From Chionis minor (Eukaryota > Chordata > Aves > Charadriiformes > Chionididae): a stretch of DNA of 64,000 nucleotides. Of this stretch, positions 13,991-24,645 are shown piece after piece; positions within the stretch are counted from its first letter, which is position 1; the number at the start of each line of letters is the position of its first letter. The stretch lies in NCBI GenBank assembly GCA_013398295.1, contig VZSF01001524.1, positions 1,397,186-1,461,185 on the forward strand. The letters are read 5' to 3'. Made by a program: the position numbers and the translations under genes. The notes under the pieces were generated by a model. The model saw nothing but the letters and a program-made list of their open reading frames with translations. It had not been told where the DNA came from and did not search any database.

Positions 13991-16562
13991 AGCAAAAGTT
14001 GCCTACCACAGCATCTTTTCTTTAAAAAATAGCTTCTGATGATGATTTTGATTTGGAGAGGTTTTGGTTTCACGTTAAATAAAAGACATCTATAAACTTT
14101 GATTACTCTTTCCATATACCATTGCCAATGTTCATTTTTTATATCTTTTCAGAGCCCCTTTCCATTACTTTTAAGCTGCACATTTTTCAGGCAAAGCCTA
14201 CTACCCTAAATACTCCCTTGAGAGCTGCAGTTAGCAGCTCTCTCAGAACAGGGGTACCCAGCACTGCCCTTGAAAAATGTGCTTTTACTGACCTACTGAT
14301 CCTGTGTAAAAAGTGATGTGGCAGGTCCTGCTGAAGGCCTCAAGCTGCAAAGCAGTGGAAGCAGGTGTTTGTACCAATAATTGTTTAGATAACCAATTAT
14401 GTTTGCTACCAAATGAGTGAAGAGTCTTATCAGACTGTCCTCTCTAATAGAAAGCAAAATAGACTACATGCCAGGATCAGCAGGTGGTTGAAAGGTATCA
14501 CATTGTTCCCATGAAACTATCTCTTACATGTGTCTGTTTGATGTTTCATCATGAATAATAATAATATTAAAGGTTTTAGTACTATTCTGTAAAATCTGCT
14601 TCTGATATTGTGGAGTTTTATTAAATTCAGATCAGCAAGGTAAGGTAGCAGAGAGGAACTTGAACCTGCGCACGCCTCAGGCAGAGCTGGTTTGCACCAC
14701 TAGCTGCAGAAAGGTGTTTTATTTTTCTGGACCAGAAGCGATAATCATGGCAATAGCAATACTGTCAAGCCAAAGATGAAGCCAAAGTTTCTCAGTTTTT
14801 CTGCTTCTGACAGAGCGTAAAGAGGCTGGAGAAGAGTATGGGAATAAGGCTCACATGTATGGTACTTCTACCTAACATTTTCCCAGCATCTAGCTTTCTG
14901 AATCATATGAAGTTTCTGTATATTTGAGAAACCCTTAACCTGTGCATTTGATGTAGCTGCCTGTTGGTTCACATGAAATTTTAGCATCCACAGCATCCGC
15001 ATCCTGCAGGAAGCAGATCTACAGTGTGAAAAAACACATCCATTAGTTTGCTCAGAACTTGGATCCTATGAGGTTCATTTAATGCTTTTTAATTCATATA
15101 CTGGAAGAGAAAGCAACCCCTCCATGTCATACCATGGTTGCATAGACCTCTCTCGTATTCATTTTCAGATGTCTCTTTTCCAGACTGAAAAGTCCCAGTT
15201 GACTATCATTTGTGGATATACTGTTGGCTGCAGAAATTGGCATTCCTAACCTTTGCAAACCCACTAAGCCTTGGTTGTCTCTAGGCTGCAGGAGAGATCT
15301 CTTGCTTTCATTCACAAAACACTGTATTTAGCAGCTGTGTTTGTAGGTCTCTGTGCCTCTCGGTCATCTTTACCATAGCTCCTGGATCCAGCCCCAGTGC
15401 TGGAAGCAAAGAATAAAACCATATACACTTAATTTTTTATAGGTCACTTAAGCGGGCATAAATTATTCAGAGCTGGGATTTGTCCAGCACAGCAGACTTT
15501 AACAGAGCTTGTCTCACAAAAAAATGTTTTTTACTGGTCTTGGGGACTCAGAAACCTGCGACTGTCCCACCTACCAGCATAGTGGTTCCTAGAAGCAAGC
15601 TGAGACACTGGATCAGACCTGGTGAATCACCAACACCCAGGAACATTCTAAGGACTCCTAAACTAAATGTCGACTGCGTTTGACCCTGCGTGGTTTGTAC
15701 AATATGAAATCCTGATTTCGCATGGCTAGACCAGATCAGTAACATTCTTCATTAGTTTACTGGCGCCTCCTTGAATTTGGAATCATGCCCAGCTGTATCG
15801 AGTCCTCAGAACTATTTGTTCAAACTGGCGGAGGTTTTGTCTTTTTTAACCATTAATCACTAAATTGTGCAAAGTAAAGAGTGGGAGACAGACCAAGAGC
15901 AGTGTATAGCCACAGACATAATAAACAGTTTACCAAGAATATTAAATGGTCACGTGTATAATTCTCTAGTTGTTTATCTTTAGTGCACACCAGCTAAAAG
16001 TGGACTAAAGTACATTTGCTGACAAGATTTGTGTGCCATCAGGAAAACATTTCATAGAGCTACCACAATAGTCCAGGTATTATACTAAGAATAATAATGA
16101 CAGCACTAACATAGTACCTGAACAAACTCCTCTCAGTGAGAGGATGGTTTTAGGTGTGTGGATGGAAAAGATAATAAATTTGCCTCATCAGGATAAATTT
16201 GAAAGCCAATTAAAATATTTTTCCTTTCCAAACAGTGTAATTTGGCAGTTAATTTTGTAAATGCTCTTTAACTCAAATAAAAATGTTTTCCGTTACAGAA
16301 AAACATTATTCTTTTGCTCTTCAGTTGCGTAAGACAAGCCCGAGACAACCATTTTATTGCTGAAGCCTGTTTAAATTTATCTTGTAACTAATTGGGCTTT
16401 GATTAAAGTACAATAAAGCATTAAGTGTCTGTAGGCTGAGTCCAATGATTACTTTTCCTTCTTCTCAAAAGATGGATGGCTTTTGAGCCTATATGCCCCA
16501 GTATTTCAGGGTTCCTTAGTCTAAGGAACTACTGGTACTGTAAGTACTTGCAGCAGTACTTA

Positions 16563-16609
16563 CAATTTGTGGTTACTTGCAGCGTGTAGCAATTTGTGGT
16601 TACTCGCAG
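16563..16609. repeat. 27-bp imperfect tandem duplication
   Basis: CAATTTGTGGTTACTTGCAG at 16,563 recurs at 16,590 with one C/T change, giving a period of 27. A related TACTTGCAGCAG/GTACTTAC word lies just upstream at 16,543-16,564, so the array may be older and longer. Confidence 0.8.
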
Positions 16610-17754
16610 AAGAAAACCACCACATAATGTACCATAATGCTGTGCTATCTTTATAAAAAATACCATGATTTGATTTGCTTGTAGAAACAGAAAATCTTTA
16701 CTCTCAGGATGGGAGCTGGGAAGTCCATGTCTCCAATCTGTTTGTGAAGTATTCAAAATGTCTCTTGCTGCAAGCATCTGCTGTAAGATCCTGGGACTAA
16801 ACCCCTAACTTAATGTTGGAGGCAATTAATAGTCTGCTTGCAGTTACCGTAAGCTGAAGAGAGTGTATTCTCGTTTCCCACCAGTTTGTACCATCGAGCA
16901 TAAAGAAAAGTGGATAAAGATATCATCAATATACTTTGTATGTCAATATGAATAAGTATTTATTTCTCCCACTCCTCCTCTGCCCTCACTGATGTAAAAC
17001 TGAAGTGCCCCTAATGGAGGAGCTGGCCTCAGGGTCAATACAGAGTTGGGGATAATGCTTGTGCCTTCTCCTGTGTTTCTTATACCTTTTCTAACACTCT
17101 GGTTTATTTTCCTGACTTTCTCATGGGTCTGCTGTTGTGCCAGTAGGAAGGTTGTACATGACCCATTCAAGTGCAGTTGTCACCACCTCTGCCCACCGTT
17201 GCTATCCATTTGTGCTGGGTTTTCAGGTGTGCTACTGTGCTAAAAGCTCAGCCACACAGAAAAAAATCTCTGGCCCCAAACCTGTAGCTGTGAAAGTGTG
17301 AATTTATCCCCTAGCATTGAAAGGACAAATTAAAAATGTACACATGCAATCAGAATTTTTCTTCCTCCTTTCTCTGTTTCTACACCAGAAAAAAAGTGAG
17401 CACAAAATACTCTCTGAAAGGCCTTGTACACTACCGAGGTCATACTCTGAACAATAGCGCAGAAAATATGGCATGGTATAGTTTCATGTCTATGTAACAG
17501 CAGATTTTATGGAATTCTGTTGAGTTTACAAGACATATTTGTCCACCTGCCAGCTCTGCAGGCTTCTGATCTTGAAATCCAAGCTCCGTTCTCCTTGACT
17601 TCTTCATTGTCACTATACCTTTTCACCAGCCAAACCATGTGCTGTGTTGTATTTATGCAAGCACGCGTCCTTCAGATTCTGTTTCGAGTTATTTTTTTTC
17701 ATTCCATCTTCCAGAGGCTGTCTGGAGAGACAGGATTATGGTGTTGGATTTGGA

Positions 17755-17810
17755 ACATATTGATACATGATGCAGAACAGTAAAACATACTGATACATGA
17801 TGCAGAGCAG
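17755..17810. repeat. 30-bp imperfect tandem duplication
   Basis: ACATATTGATACATGATGCA at 17,755 is repeated from 17,785 with one or two substitutions. The period is 30 and there are just under two copies. Confidence 0.8.
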
Positions 17811-18034
17811 CGTCTTACTCATTCTCCGTTCATGGATGTTGCTTTGCAGTACTTGAAAGGGGTAGAAATAAGAATAACTATCTACTTCAGGATGAAAAAA
17901 AGTATTATGATTCTTAATGCCAGCAGAAATATATTAATTTTACAGATCTGTTTTACAGAACAGAAGCTGACTCTTGTTATATGCTAGACTTGACATCATG
18001 TATAATTTAGAGGCTAAAATAGGGTGGTCTGTAG

Positions 18035-18145
18035 CATGGGTAGCACAGGATTCAAGAGTCTCAAGTGTAATTTCACTTAAGCAAGTCACTTAAACTCTTT
18101 GTGATTCACTTTCCTGCTTCTCAGAAATGTTGTGAAAACAAGCAC
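18035..18145 (+). mobile_element. MIR-like SINE relic
   Basis: CAAGTCACTTAAACTCTTTG at 18,082, followed by TCACTTTCCTGCTTCTCAGA and AATGTTGTGAAAAC, tracks the MIR core 'gcaagtcacttaacctctctgtgcctcagtttcctcatctgtaaaatg' in order and spacing. The upstream 'gggtagcacaggattcaagagtc' fits the 'gactcctgggttcgaatcc' portion loosely. This is the best MIR match in the window. Confidence 0.6.
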
Positions 18146-19996
18146 AAGCAATATTTGGGGTAAACATGTCTTAAATGGATTGCAATAACTAGGCTTGCTA
18201 ATCTTGTTAAACACCTGTATAATGACAAATAATCTTTATTCTGTTGAGTTTTCCAGAAGGACCTGTTAAAAGCATGATGGTGATCATGCAGAAATTGCAA
18301 AATTCATCAGTGTTTTGAAGCTGTTTGTCCTGAAAGTGTTTTCTTCCAGCCAGCAGGTTATTCTATGTGGGTATTGAGATTTTTCTTAAAGTGCATGCTG
18401 TAGCTTCTCAAAGGCCACAGATTATTTTGAGGCCATGTGTGCAGTAAGATATGCTTGCTGATTCATTTAACAGCAAGGGACATTGCACAGTATCTTAAGT
18501 GGCGTGTTTCCTGAAACCTCAGGCTTTTGGAAATACCTCAGAGGTGATCAATTTGTGTTGTTCAGTGGTGGTGATGTTGCATGATTATTTCAGATGAGCC
18601 ATATCACAGCATAAGACAGAAAGTTAAGAAGAGCCATCTGCCTGGACTTAACACTGAGTTGTGCTAACGGTGCCGTTAAACCTTCTGCCAGCATTTGCAG
18701 AAGTTTTTTAACGCATGTGAGGGCAGATCCTGTAACTCCTCTTAGAGGAACATAAGTTCTCCTTAGTGGCCCAAGCAGAGCAGTCTGTCAGGAAAACGGG
18801 GCATGGGATGTGCCTACACCCATTGCTGACTGTCCCCTACGCTTTGCACTCCCTGTGTTTGAACACAAAGAGTGTGACATAGTCCGTGTCCTGAAATCTC
18901 TTGTTATAACCAACATTTTGCAGGTTTAGTTTGCTTATTGAAGTTATCCCTTGAAGGACTGCTGTGAGGAGCAAAGAGCAGTGTGAAGCCTGTGGCGTGT
19001 GCTGAGGTACCACTATGCAACAGTAATGCAATCTCCCTTTTCCCTGTCTTGCAGCCTGACTTTTCTGCTGATGCATGAATAGATCTCAGACCTTTCAGGA
19101 ATTAAAAAAAAAAAAAAAAGAGCATGAATCAGACATAAATCCCTCAGTAAAAGAGTACCAAATAACACCTAAAGAATAACATTTCACACAACCTGAACAC
19201 CTGTGTACATTTCTCAGATAGGACCAACACATGCGCATCCACCTTGCTGCTCTAGAAATTTCAGCAAATGACCTGCACTAACCTACAACTGTGTATTATT
19301 CAGAAGATGCCTCTGCTGGTTGTAATGTGGCAGGGATGTCTCAGGGCCACCAGAGATGAATCTTCAGGCCTTCACCACCACAGGCTCCAGAAAGTTTTCA
19401 GCAGCACAGTGAGAGCTGAAAGGCTGTCAGCGTCTTAGCTCAACAGCTTCCAGAGAGTGTGCCGGCTTCAGTTTGCATCCAGTGGTACAAGCTACTGACT
19501 GAAGGCTTCACATCCTGGCCCTCAACTGTTCAGCTGCCGTTTCCCAGGGCTGGTTCCCAACCAGTGCCGTCATGTTGACTAATACTATATTAGTCTCTGG
19601 CACTCTCCAGAGAATCTGTAAGTCTCATTTACCTCCTGGCTTATACTATCTTTTACATGGTCAAATTCTTCAGATAGGGACCATCACTTGTGCAACATCT
19701 ACTCCTGCAGTGTCTTGCTCATGACTGAATTTACGGGTCACTGTGCTAAGGTGAAAAACAGCTCACCCATTTTTCATCTGTTCCTTTCAGAGATCAGCTC
19801 TGCTTTCATCGTGGAGGAGAGCCTGAAAAGATCACTGCCCTTCATGTCTACTTTCTCATCTGCTTTTATCTACTTTCATCTATTGAAGCTGCCCTATGTC
19901 TATCTCATCACCTGCATGCCTTGTTCTTAATGCTTCTAAACCTCTTTAAGAGGAGACATCCAGAATTTGACATGTGCCTCTTCCCCTGTGCTTTCT
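18146..19996. other. No gene seen; contains A16 tract
   Basis: There is no recognisable gene. An A16 run at 19,104-19,119 follows a non-coding-looking stretch. I see no upstream gene-like sequence or flanking target duplication that would make it the tail of a retrocopy. Around 19,665-19,720 there is faint similarity to an old sauropsid repeat end ('gatagggacc'), too weak to call. Confidence 0.4.
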
Positions 19997-20413
19997 TAGA
20001 ATCACAGAAAAGCCGAGACTGCAAGGGACTACCTGCCATCATCTGTCCCTCTCTTGAAAATGTGGCCTTAAGTTCAGTTATCCAGGTCCCTGTAAAGTGA
20101 AATCTGGAGTTCCCAGCACCCTAATCATAGGTGGTTATCATCCATTAGGCTGTCTCTGATTTTTCAATGTCTGTTTTGAGCAGATAGAAAGCAAACTGGT
20201 TGGCTGAGGAGCAGCTCTGCAGAAAAGGCTCTGAGGGTCTGGGCAGACAACAAGCTAGGCATGGGCCAGCAGCCTGCCCTAGCAGCAAAGGTGGCAAACT
20301 GTGTCCTGGTCTTCACCTCCTTCCAGCATATCTTTTTTCCCAGTTTGGTGTCATCCACAAGCTTGGTGTGGGCATTCAGTGTCATTATCCAGATCACTGA
20401 AAAATATGTTGAA
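19997..20413 (-). mobile_element. CR1 LINE, 3' part, internally scrambled
   Basis: The left edge (TTAGAATCACAGAA) is a CR1 3' terminus in antisense, so the element is on the minus strand. After about 115 bp of 3' sequence come three pieces that also occur in the CR1 immediately to the right. Piece 20,113-20,190 matches 20,640-20,717 in the same orientation. Piece 20,195-20,315 matches 20,811-20,931 in inverted orientation, with nine differences in 121 bases. Piece 20,316-20,413 matches 21,093-21,190 in the same orientation. Sequence present between these pieces on the right is missing here. It is either a separate rearranged CR1 copy or a scrambled internal duplication. Confidence 0.8.
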
Positions 20414-21345
20414 CATTTTTGTTTCTTATATCTAGATGGCATTTCTCCTGTAGTGACTTGTGCCCATTGTCTCTTGTCCTGTTGAGGTGAATCCCTGTGA
20501 GGACAATACTTCTCTGTGCCTCTGTCTACCTCTCTATAACCACCTTTTGGGTGTTAGAAGACCGTGATTAGATTCCCCATGGGCCTTTCTTAGGCTGAAA
20601 AACTCAACTCCTTCAACCTTTCCTTATGCATCAAGTTCTCCAGCACCCTAATTATTGGTGATTATCATCCACCAGACTGTCTCTGATTTTTCAATGTCTT
20701 TTTTGAGCAGAGAGGAAGAAAAACTGGGTGAAATAGTCCAGGTGTGGCCTGACAAGCGCCAAGTAGAGAGGACTAATCAATCTCTTGGTTGCTGGCTGTA
20801 CTCTTGCTGATGAAGACCAGGACACAGTTCGCCGTCTTTGCTGCCAGGGCAGGCTGCTGGCCCGTGCCCAGCTTGCTGTCTGCCCAGACCCCCAGGGCCT
20901 TTTCTGCAGAGCTGCTCCTCAGCCAACCAGTCCCCAGCCTGTACTGCTGCTTGGGATGATTCCATCCCAGCTGCAGGACTTTACATTTGTCTTCATTAAA
21001 CCTCAAACATTTATTGTTTTAACCTCATATTAAACAGCAATCTTGTTGGCTCAGTCTTCCAGTCTGCTGAGGTCTCTCTGTGTGGTGGCTTACCTCCTTC
21101 CAGCATATCTCTTTTCCCAGTTTGGTGTCATCCACAAACTTGGTGTGGGCATCCAGCCTCATTATCCAGATCATTGAAAAATATGTTGAATTGTATTGGA
21201 CCCCATATCAGTCCCTGAGGAAGGCCATTTATGACTGTTTGGCCAGTTTTTTTGTTTTTGAGCCATTAATTAACCATAACATTTTGAGTTTTTAGCTGGG
21301 TTTCCACCCATCTTGTATTGACCTATTCTTTGGATTTCAAGAGAG
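20414..21345 (-). mobile_element. CR1 LINE, long degenerate copy (RT region)
   Basis: The order of antisense CR1 landmarks is continuous. A 'cttgtgcccattgtctcttgtcct'-type segment lies near 20,458, then 'gtccaggtgtggcctgac' at 20,737, then 'cagagctgctcctcagcc' at 20,908, then 'cagtttggtgtcatccaca' at 21,118 (the CR1 FADDTKLG region) and 'gaccccatatcagtccctgagg' at 21,200. CR1 encodes an endonuclease/reverse transcriptase that copies its own RNA. This copy lacks the 5' half and has many stops, so it is inactive. The right edge near 21,345 is approximate because similarity fades. Confidence 0.85.
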
Positions 21346-22209
21346 ATCAATGGTGTCAATGCAAATCTATGGGCTGCAGGGTCCATCAGACAAGGCAGAT
21401 TGAACTTTCAGGTCAGAAAAGGTGACTGTGAAGAAAAATGAATTTAGGGGGGACATGTTGAAGTGCTAAGGAAGAGGAGCAAAACCTGTATCAAGAAGAT
21501 GGAGGGAGGGGAAGCAGTCCTGAAAGTAGTTGGAAGCAGTATGCAGTTTTCAGCTTGAAAAAGGACAAAAGTTGGCAATAGAGAGAAAAAGCTTTGCAGG
21601 TGTGAAGAGCTGGGTGGCTGTAAGTGGCAAAGTTTCATAATGGAGGGAGAGGCCTTTGAAAGGCTGCAAACACAGAAGGAAAGCAGTGAGCAGATGAGAG
21701 TAAGAAAATGAGGGGAAAAGGCTGGGAAGGAAAGAAAATGAACACTAAATAGAGAAATGAAAGGGCTTAGTGGGTGAAAATGAAAGTGATAACACAGTAC
21801 TGAGAGTCAGCAAATGAAGAGGACTGATGAAATGGAAAAATTAGTACACCAAAGCTGTAAACCTACGGCATCATTTGAGTATTCTGCTTTATCATGGTGC
21901 GGTATTATCAGGCTAATTCTTGAAGCTCAAAACTGTCATATAAAACCATGTAACTCTCCTGAGTTGTTCTAAAAGAAGTTATGAATTTATATTTTTTCTC
22001 TGTATTTCTGGAGATTTTATTTTGGCACCTACCTTTTTCATGTTCCAATGACACACGGAGCAGCTTGCCACATAAATGCACCCATTTATCATCAAAACCT
22101 CTTTTAGAGCCCCCTCTGTTTCCCGTATGGTAATAAATGCTAAAATTTTCAGCTGGAGCCCACACTACTGTTGGTATAAAACATAACAGGGTGTGATCAT
22201 AGATTTTTG
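21346..22209. other. No gene seen; purine-rich stretch 21,410-21,830
   Basis: There is no recognisable gene or repeat family. From about 21,410 to 21,830 the plus strand is strongly enriched in G and A in short irregular blocks (GGAGGGAGGGGAAG type) without a fixed period. This explains stop-poor frames on the opposite strand. Confidence 0.45.
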
Positions 22210-22282
22210 GCTTAATCTGGCTCCCACTGAAGTTATTGGAAGATTTGCCATTGACGTCAATGGGAAGAGAATTGGGCCCATG
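22210..22282. repeat. Ancient palindromic repeat relic with CRE palindrome
   Basis: The segment reads CTCCCACTGAAGTTATTGGA, then CCATTGACGTCAATGG (22,248-22,263), then GAATTGGGCCC. It follows the sauropsid-wide repeat pattern 'cccactgaagtcaatggaa...ccattgacttcaatgggagcaggattgggccc'. The 16 bases at 22,248-22,263 are a perfect palindrome centred on TGACGTCA, the consensus CREB/ATF site. A 111-codon frame over this region is therefore repeat-derived and not a gene. Confidence 0.5.
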
Positions 22283-22919
22283 ATAGGAACTACAGTAGAA
22301 ATAACAATGCATTTGACTGATATAGCCCTCACTCTGCTTGCCAGAGGCCTTTGGGCACTGCATGTAAATGAATACAAAACAATAAAAGAGATTAAAATGT
22401 CTCTGATTCCTGCAGGATTAGAACAGACAAACAGTGAAAATCAAAGTATGCCTATATATGGGCCACTTCTTATGCAATGGTTCTCACTGTGTCATCACAC
22501 AGTTTGTGGCAGGTCATCACGTACTTGATCTCTGCAGAGCTGTTGTGGATTGATCCATGAAACCACTGCCCGCTTAGAATTTTCTTAGCATGCAAATAAG
22601 CACAAAAAATGGATATTGATAAAAGAGAATATTTTTAGGCTTGCAAATCAGCCAGAATCAGTCAAATTCTTGGCCCCAGCCATGTGCTGCTGAGTAGTGT
22701 CAGATGCTCACACATACACAAATTGACATTTACAAGGCATGCTGTGCCTAGTGCCAAGTTCAGAAATAAATTGCCTGTTTTGATAGGTTCACCAGAACCT
22801 CCTAAGTACACCAGAGCCTCCTAAGATTCATTTATTGTTTGCTACTGGAGGGACTGGAATGCTCCTGGACACAGAATGAAAATCCATTCAGTGCAGCATA
22901 AGGGAAACTACATAAATTG

Positions 22920-23110
22920 AAGTACAATAACCATGAAGCTGCAGTTTCATAGGGTAACGTATTCAGCATGCTGCATGTGGAGGATTAGGTGCTCGGCCGT
23001 CATTAGCGGCAACGAGAGCTGTGTAATTAACTCCATGTGTATGCTGCTGAAAACCTACGCCAATAAAATACCAATGCCGCTTACCTGGGGAGCGTAGAGG
23101 AGGCTGGGTC
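22920..23110. promoter_or_regulatory. Possible conserved non-coding element
   Basis: The block is free of repeats and contains several intact CpGs in an otherwise CpG-poor setting (GCTCGGCCGTCATTAGCGGC, AACGAGAGC, CCTACGCC, ATGCCGC). It also has a TGTGTAATTAACTCC homeodomain-type site at about 23,021-23,034. Retained CpGs outside a CpG island suggest purifying selection or hypomethylation. A role as an enhancer is inference only. Confidence 0.3.
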
Positions 23111-24379
23111 TGACCCTGGGAGATTTGCTTGTAAAGGATACAGCCCTGAAAGGATTTCCTTCAGCCGCACAGGGGTGATGCTGACTGCTGGTGGACCTCC
23201 TCAACAACACTTAGCATTTTGGTGTTGGGGCAAGGTCAGAGAGATTCACTGATCAAAAATCCAGCATGCTGTCCCTTAGACTGACCAGTATAGCTTTTGG
23301 TGTCTCGAAACATAATTCACTTAGACAATTGTGCAACACTGCACAATAATTAGACGTGACAAGTATCAGACACTGCAGCCATGAGCTTACTTCTCAGAGC
23401 CTGCAAAGCCTATCTAAACATCTTCATGAAGCCCTGAGATTCACTGTTTGCCAAATTCAGATTTACCAGGCTTTGTCCTCTTCCTTGGACTGTTTTGCCT
23501 CCTGGAGAAGGTACAGGCACTGACTTTGCTGATGAGGCCAGTTCTCAATAGCATTGTCTTTTTGCAGATAATTATAGTGTGCGTTTGGACATTTAAAAAT
23601 TATGATCCCTACCACATGGTGCTGTAATATTTATCAAGGGAGCTGAAGAAGACAGAGCTTTACCACAAACTGGCCTAGTTAGGGAAGATGGTGTCTGTGG
23701 TGAGAGGTTCTATTCCCTGTTACAGTAACTGAAAACACTGCAAGAGGAAGATGGGCAGAAGCCTTTTTCGTAGTCATCGTTCTGAAAAAGAGCTTGTGTG
23801 TCTGCCAGCGTGTCTGTTTTTTTCAGACCTGGGGAAGGCGATGACTTGTGGAGCTGCCATCACGTTGTTGTGATGGTCTCCCCTAAGTGAGGGAAGGTTT
23901 CTAGGGCACAGTGTGGTCCTCTATTGGACTAGTTCATACAAGTGGGAAAAATCAGACAAGCTTTGGGGCCCACAAGCACCTTTTGGCTCAGAAAGGTCTC
24001 AGCTAGGATGCCTCATAGCTTGCCTATTTATTCCAGTTTTGTCAGCTGCTCTAAAAAAAGGTATTGCCTCACCCTGAAAACCTTGCCATGCTTACATCCA
24101 TAGTTCCTAGTACCTTCGATAACACTTCAAGGGTATTTATCCCGTTTAAAACTGAACAGTGTGGCTTCAAGCACTAGTGTGAAGTGTCACGTGCGTGACC
24201 TGGTCTTGGTTTCAGCAGTGCCAATGCTGACAGCTGTGGCTGGGAAGGTTACTCCGGTTTTAAAGAAGTCTGGGGATCTTGATACATACGATACATACAT
24301 CCCTAAATTTGGTTAACATCTCAAGAATGTTTTGCAACCATAGTTAATGGTGAGCTGATGCCGTCTGCAGTCATTTGAT

Positions 24380-24645
24380 ACCTCTGGATATGGTGAGCTG
24401 TGAAGGCCCGTGGGGGGGATTTGTGTAACCATGTACCTGCGTGCCAGCTGCCGTTATGGGAAGAAAATGGTCCTGAAATTAGTAATTAATTACATTGTCA
24501 CTGTTCATAATTTTTTTCTGTGGTTGTTACCAGACATGAAATGTGTTGACTTGACAGACCGAACGCTTCCCGTCTACGCGAGCGTCTGTGTAGCAAAGGC
24601 TGCCCACTGCCTAGCAATAACAACCGGCAAATCTCTAGGTCTTTA
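24380..24645. promoter_or_regulatory. Possible conserved non-coding element
   Basis: AT-rich motifs with TTAGTAATTAATTACATTG (24,479) lie next to CpG-bearing words such as GACCGAACGCTTCCCGTCTA and CGCGAGCGTCTG. There is no repeat signature. The mixed texture is typical of vertebrate conserved non-coding elements. A 78-codon frame across it (24,410-24,646) resembles no protein I know. Confidence 0.28.

Larger units (their letters stand above)
13991..18034. other. No gene seen; unique AT-rich DNA
   Basis: There are no recognisable exons or mobile elements, apart from two small tandem repeats listed separately. The block 16,320-16,440 has the texture of conserved non-coding DNA, with TAATTGGGCTTTGATTAAAG-type words, but nothing decisive. 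Confidence 0.45.

Noticed and set aside
19020..19119. Processed pseudogene ending in the A16 tract
   Set aside because: No recognisable coding or transcript sequence lies upstream and no flanking target duplication is visible.
22193..22528. 111-codon plus-strand frame
   Set aside because: Its first third is derived from the palindromic repeat relic at 22,210-22,282. There is no recognisable protein.
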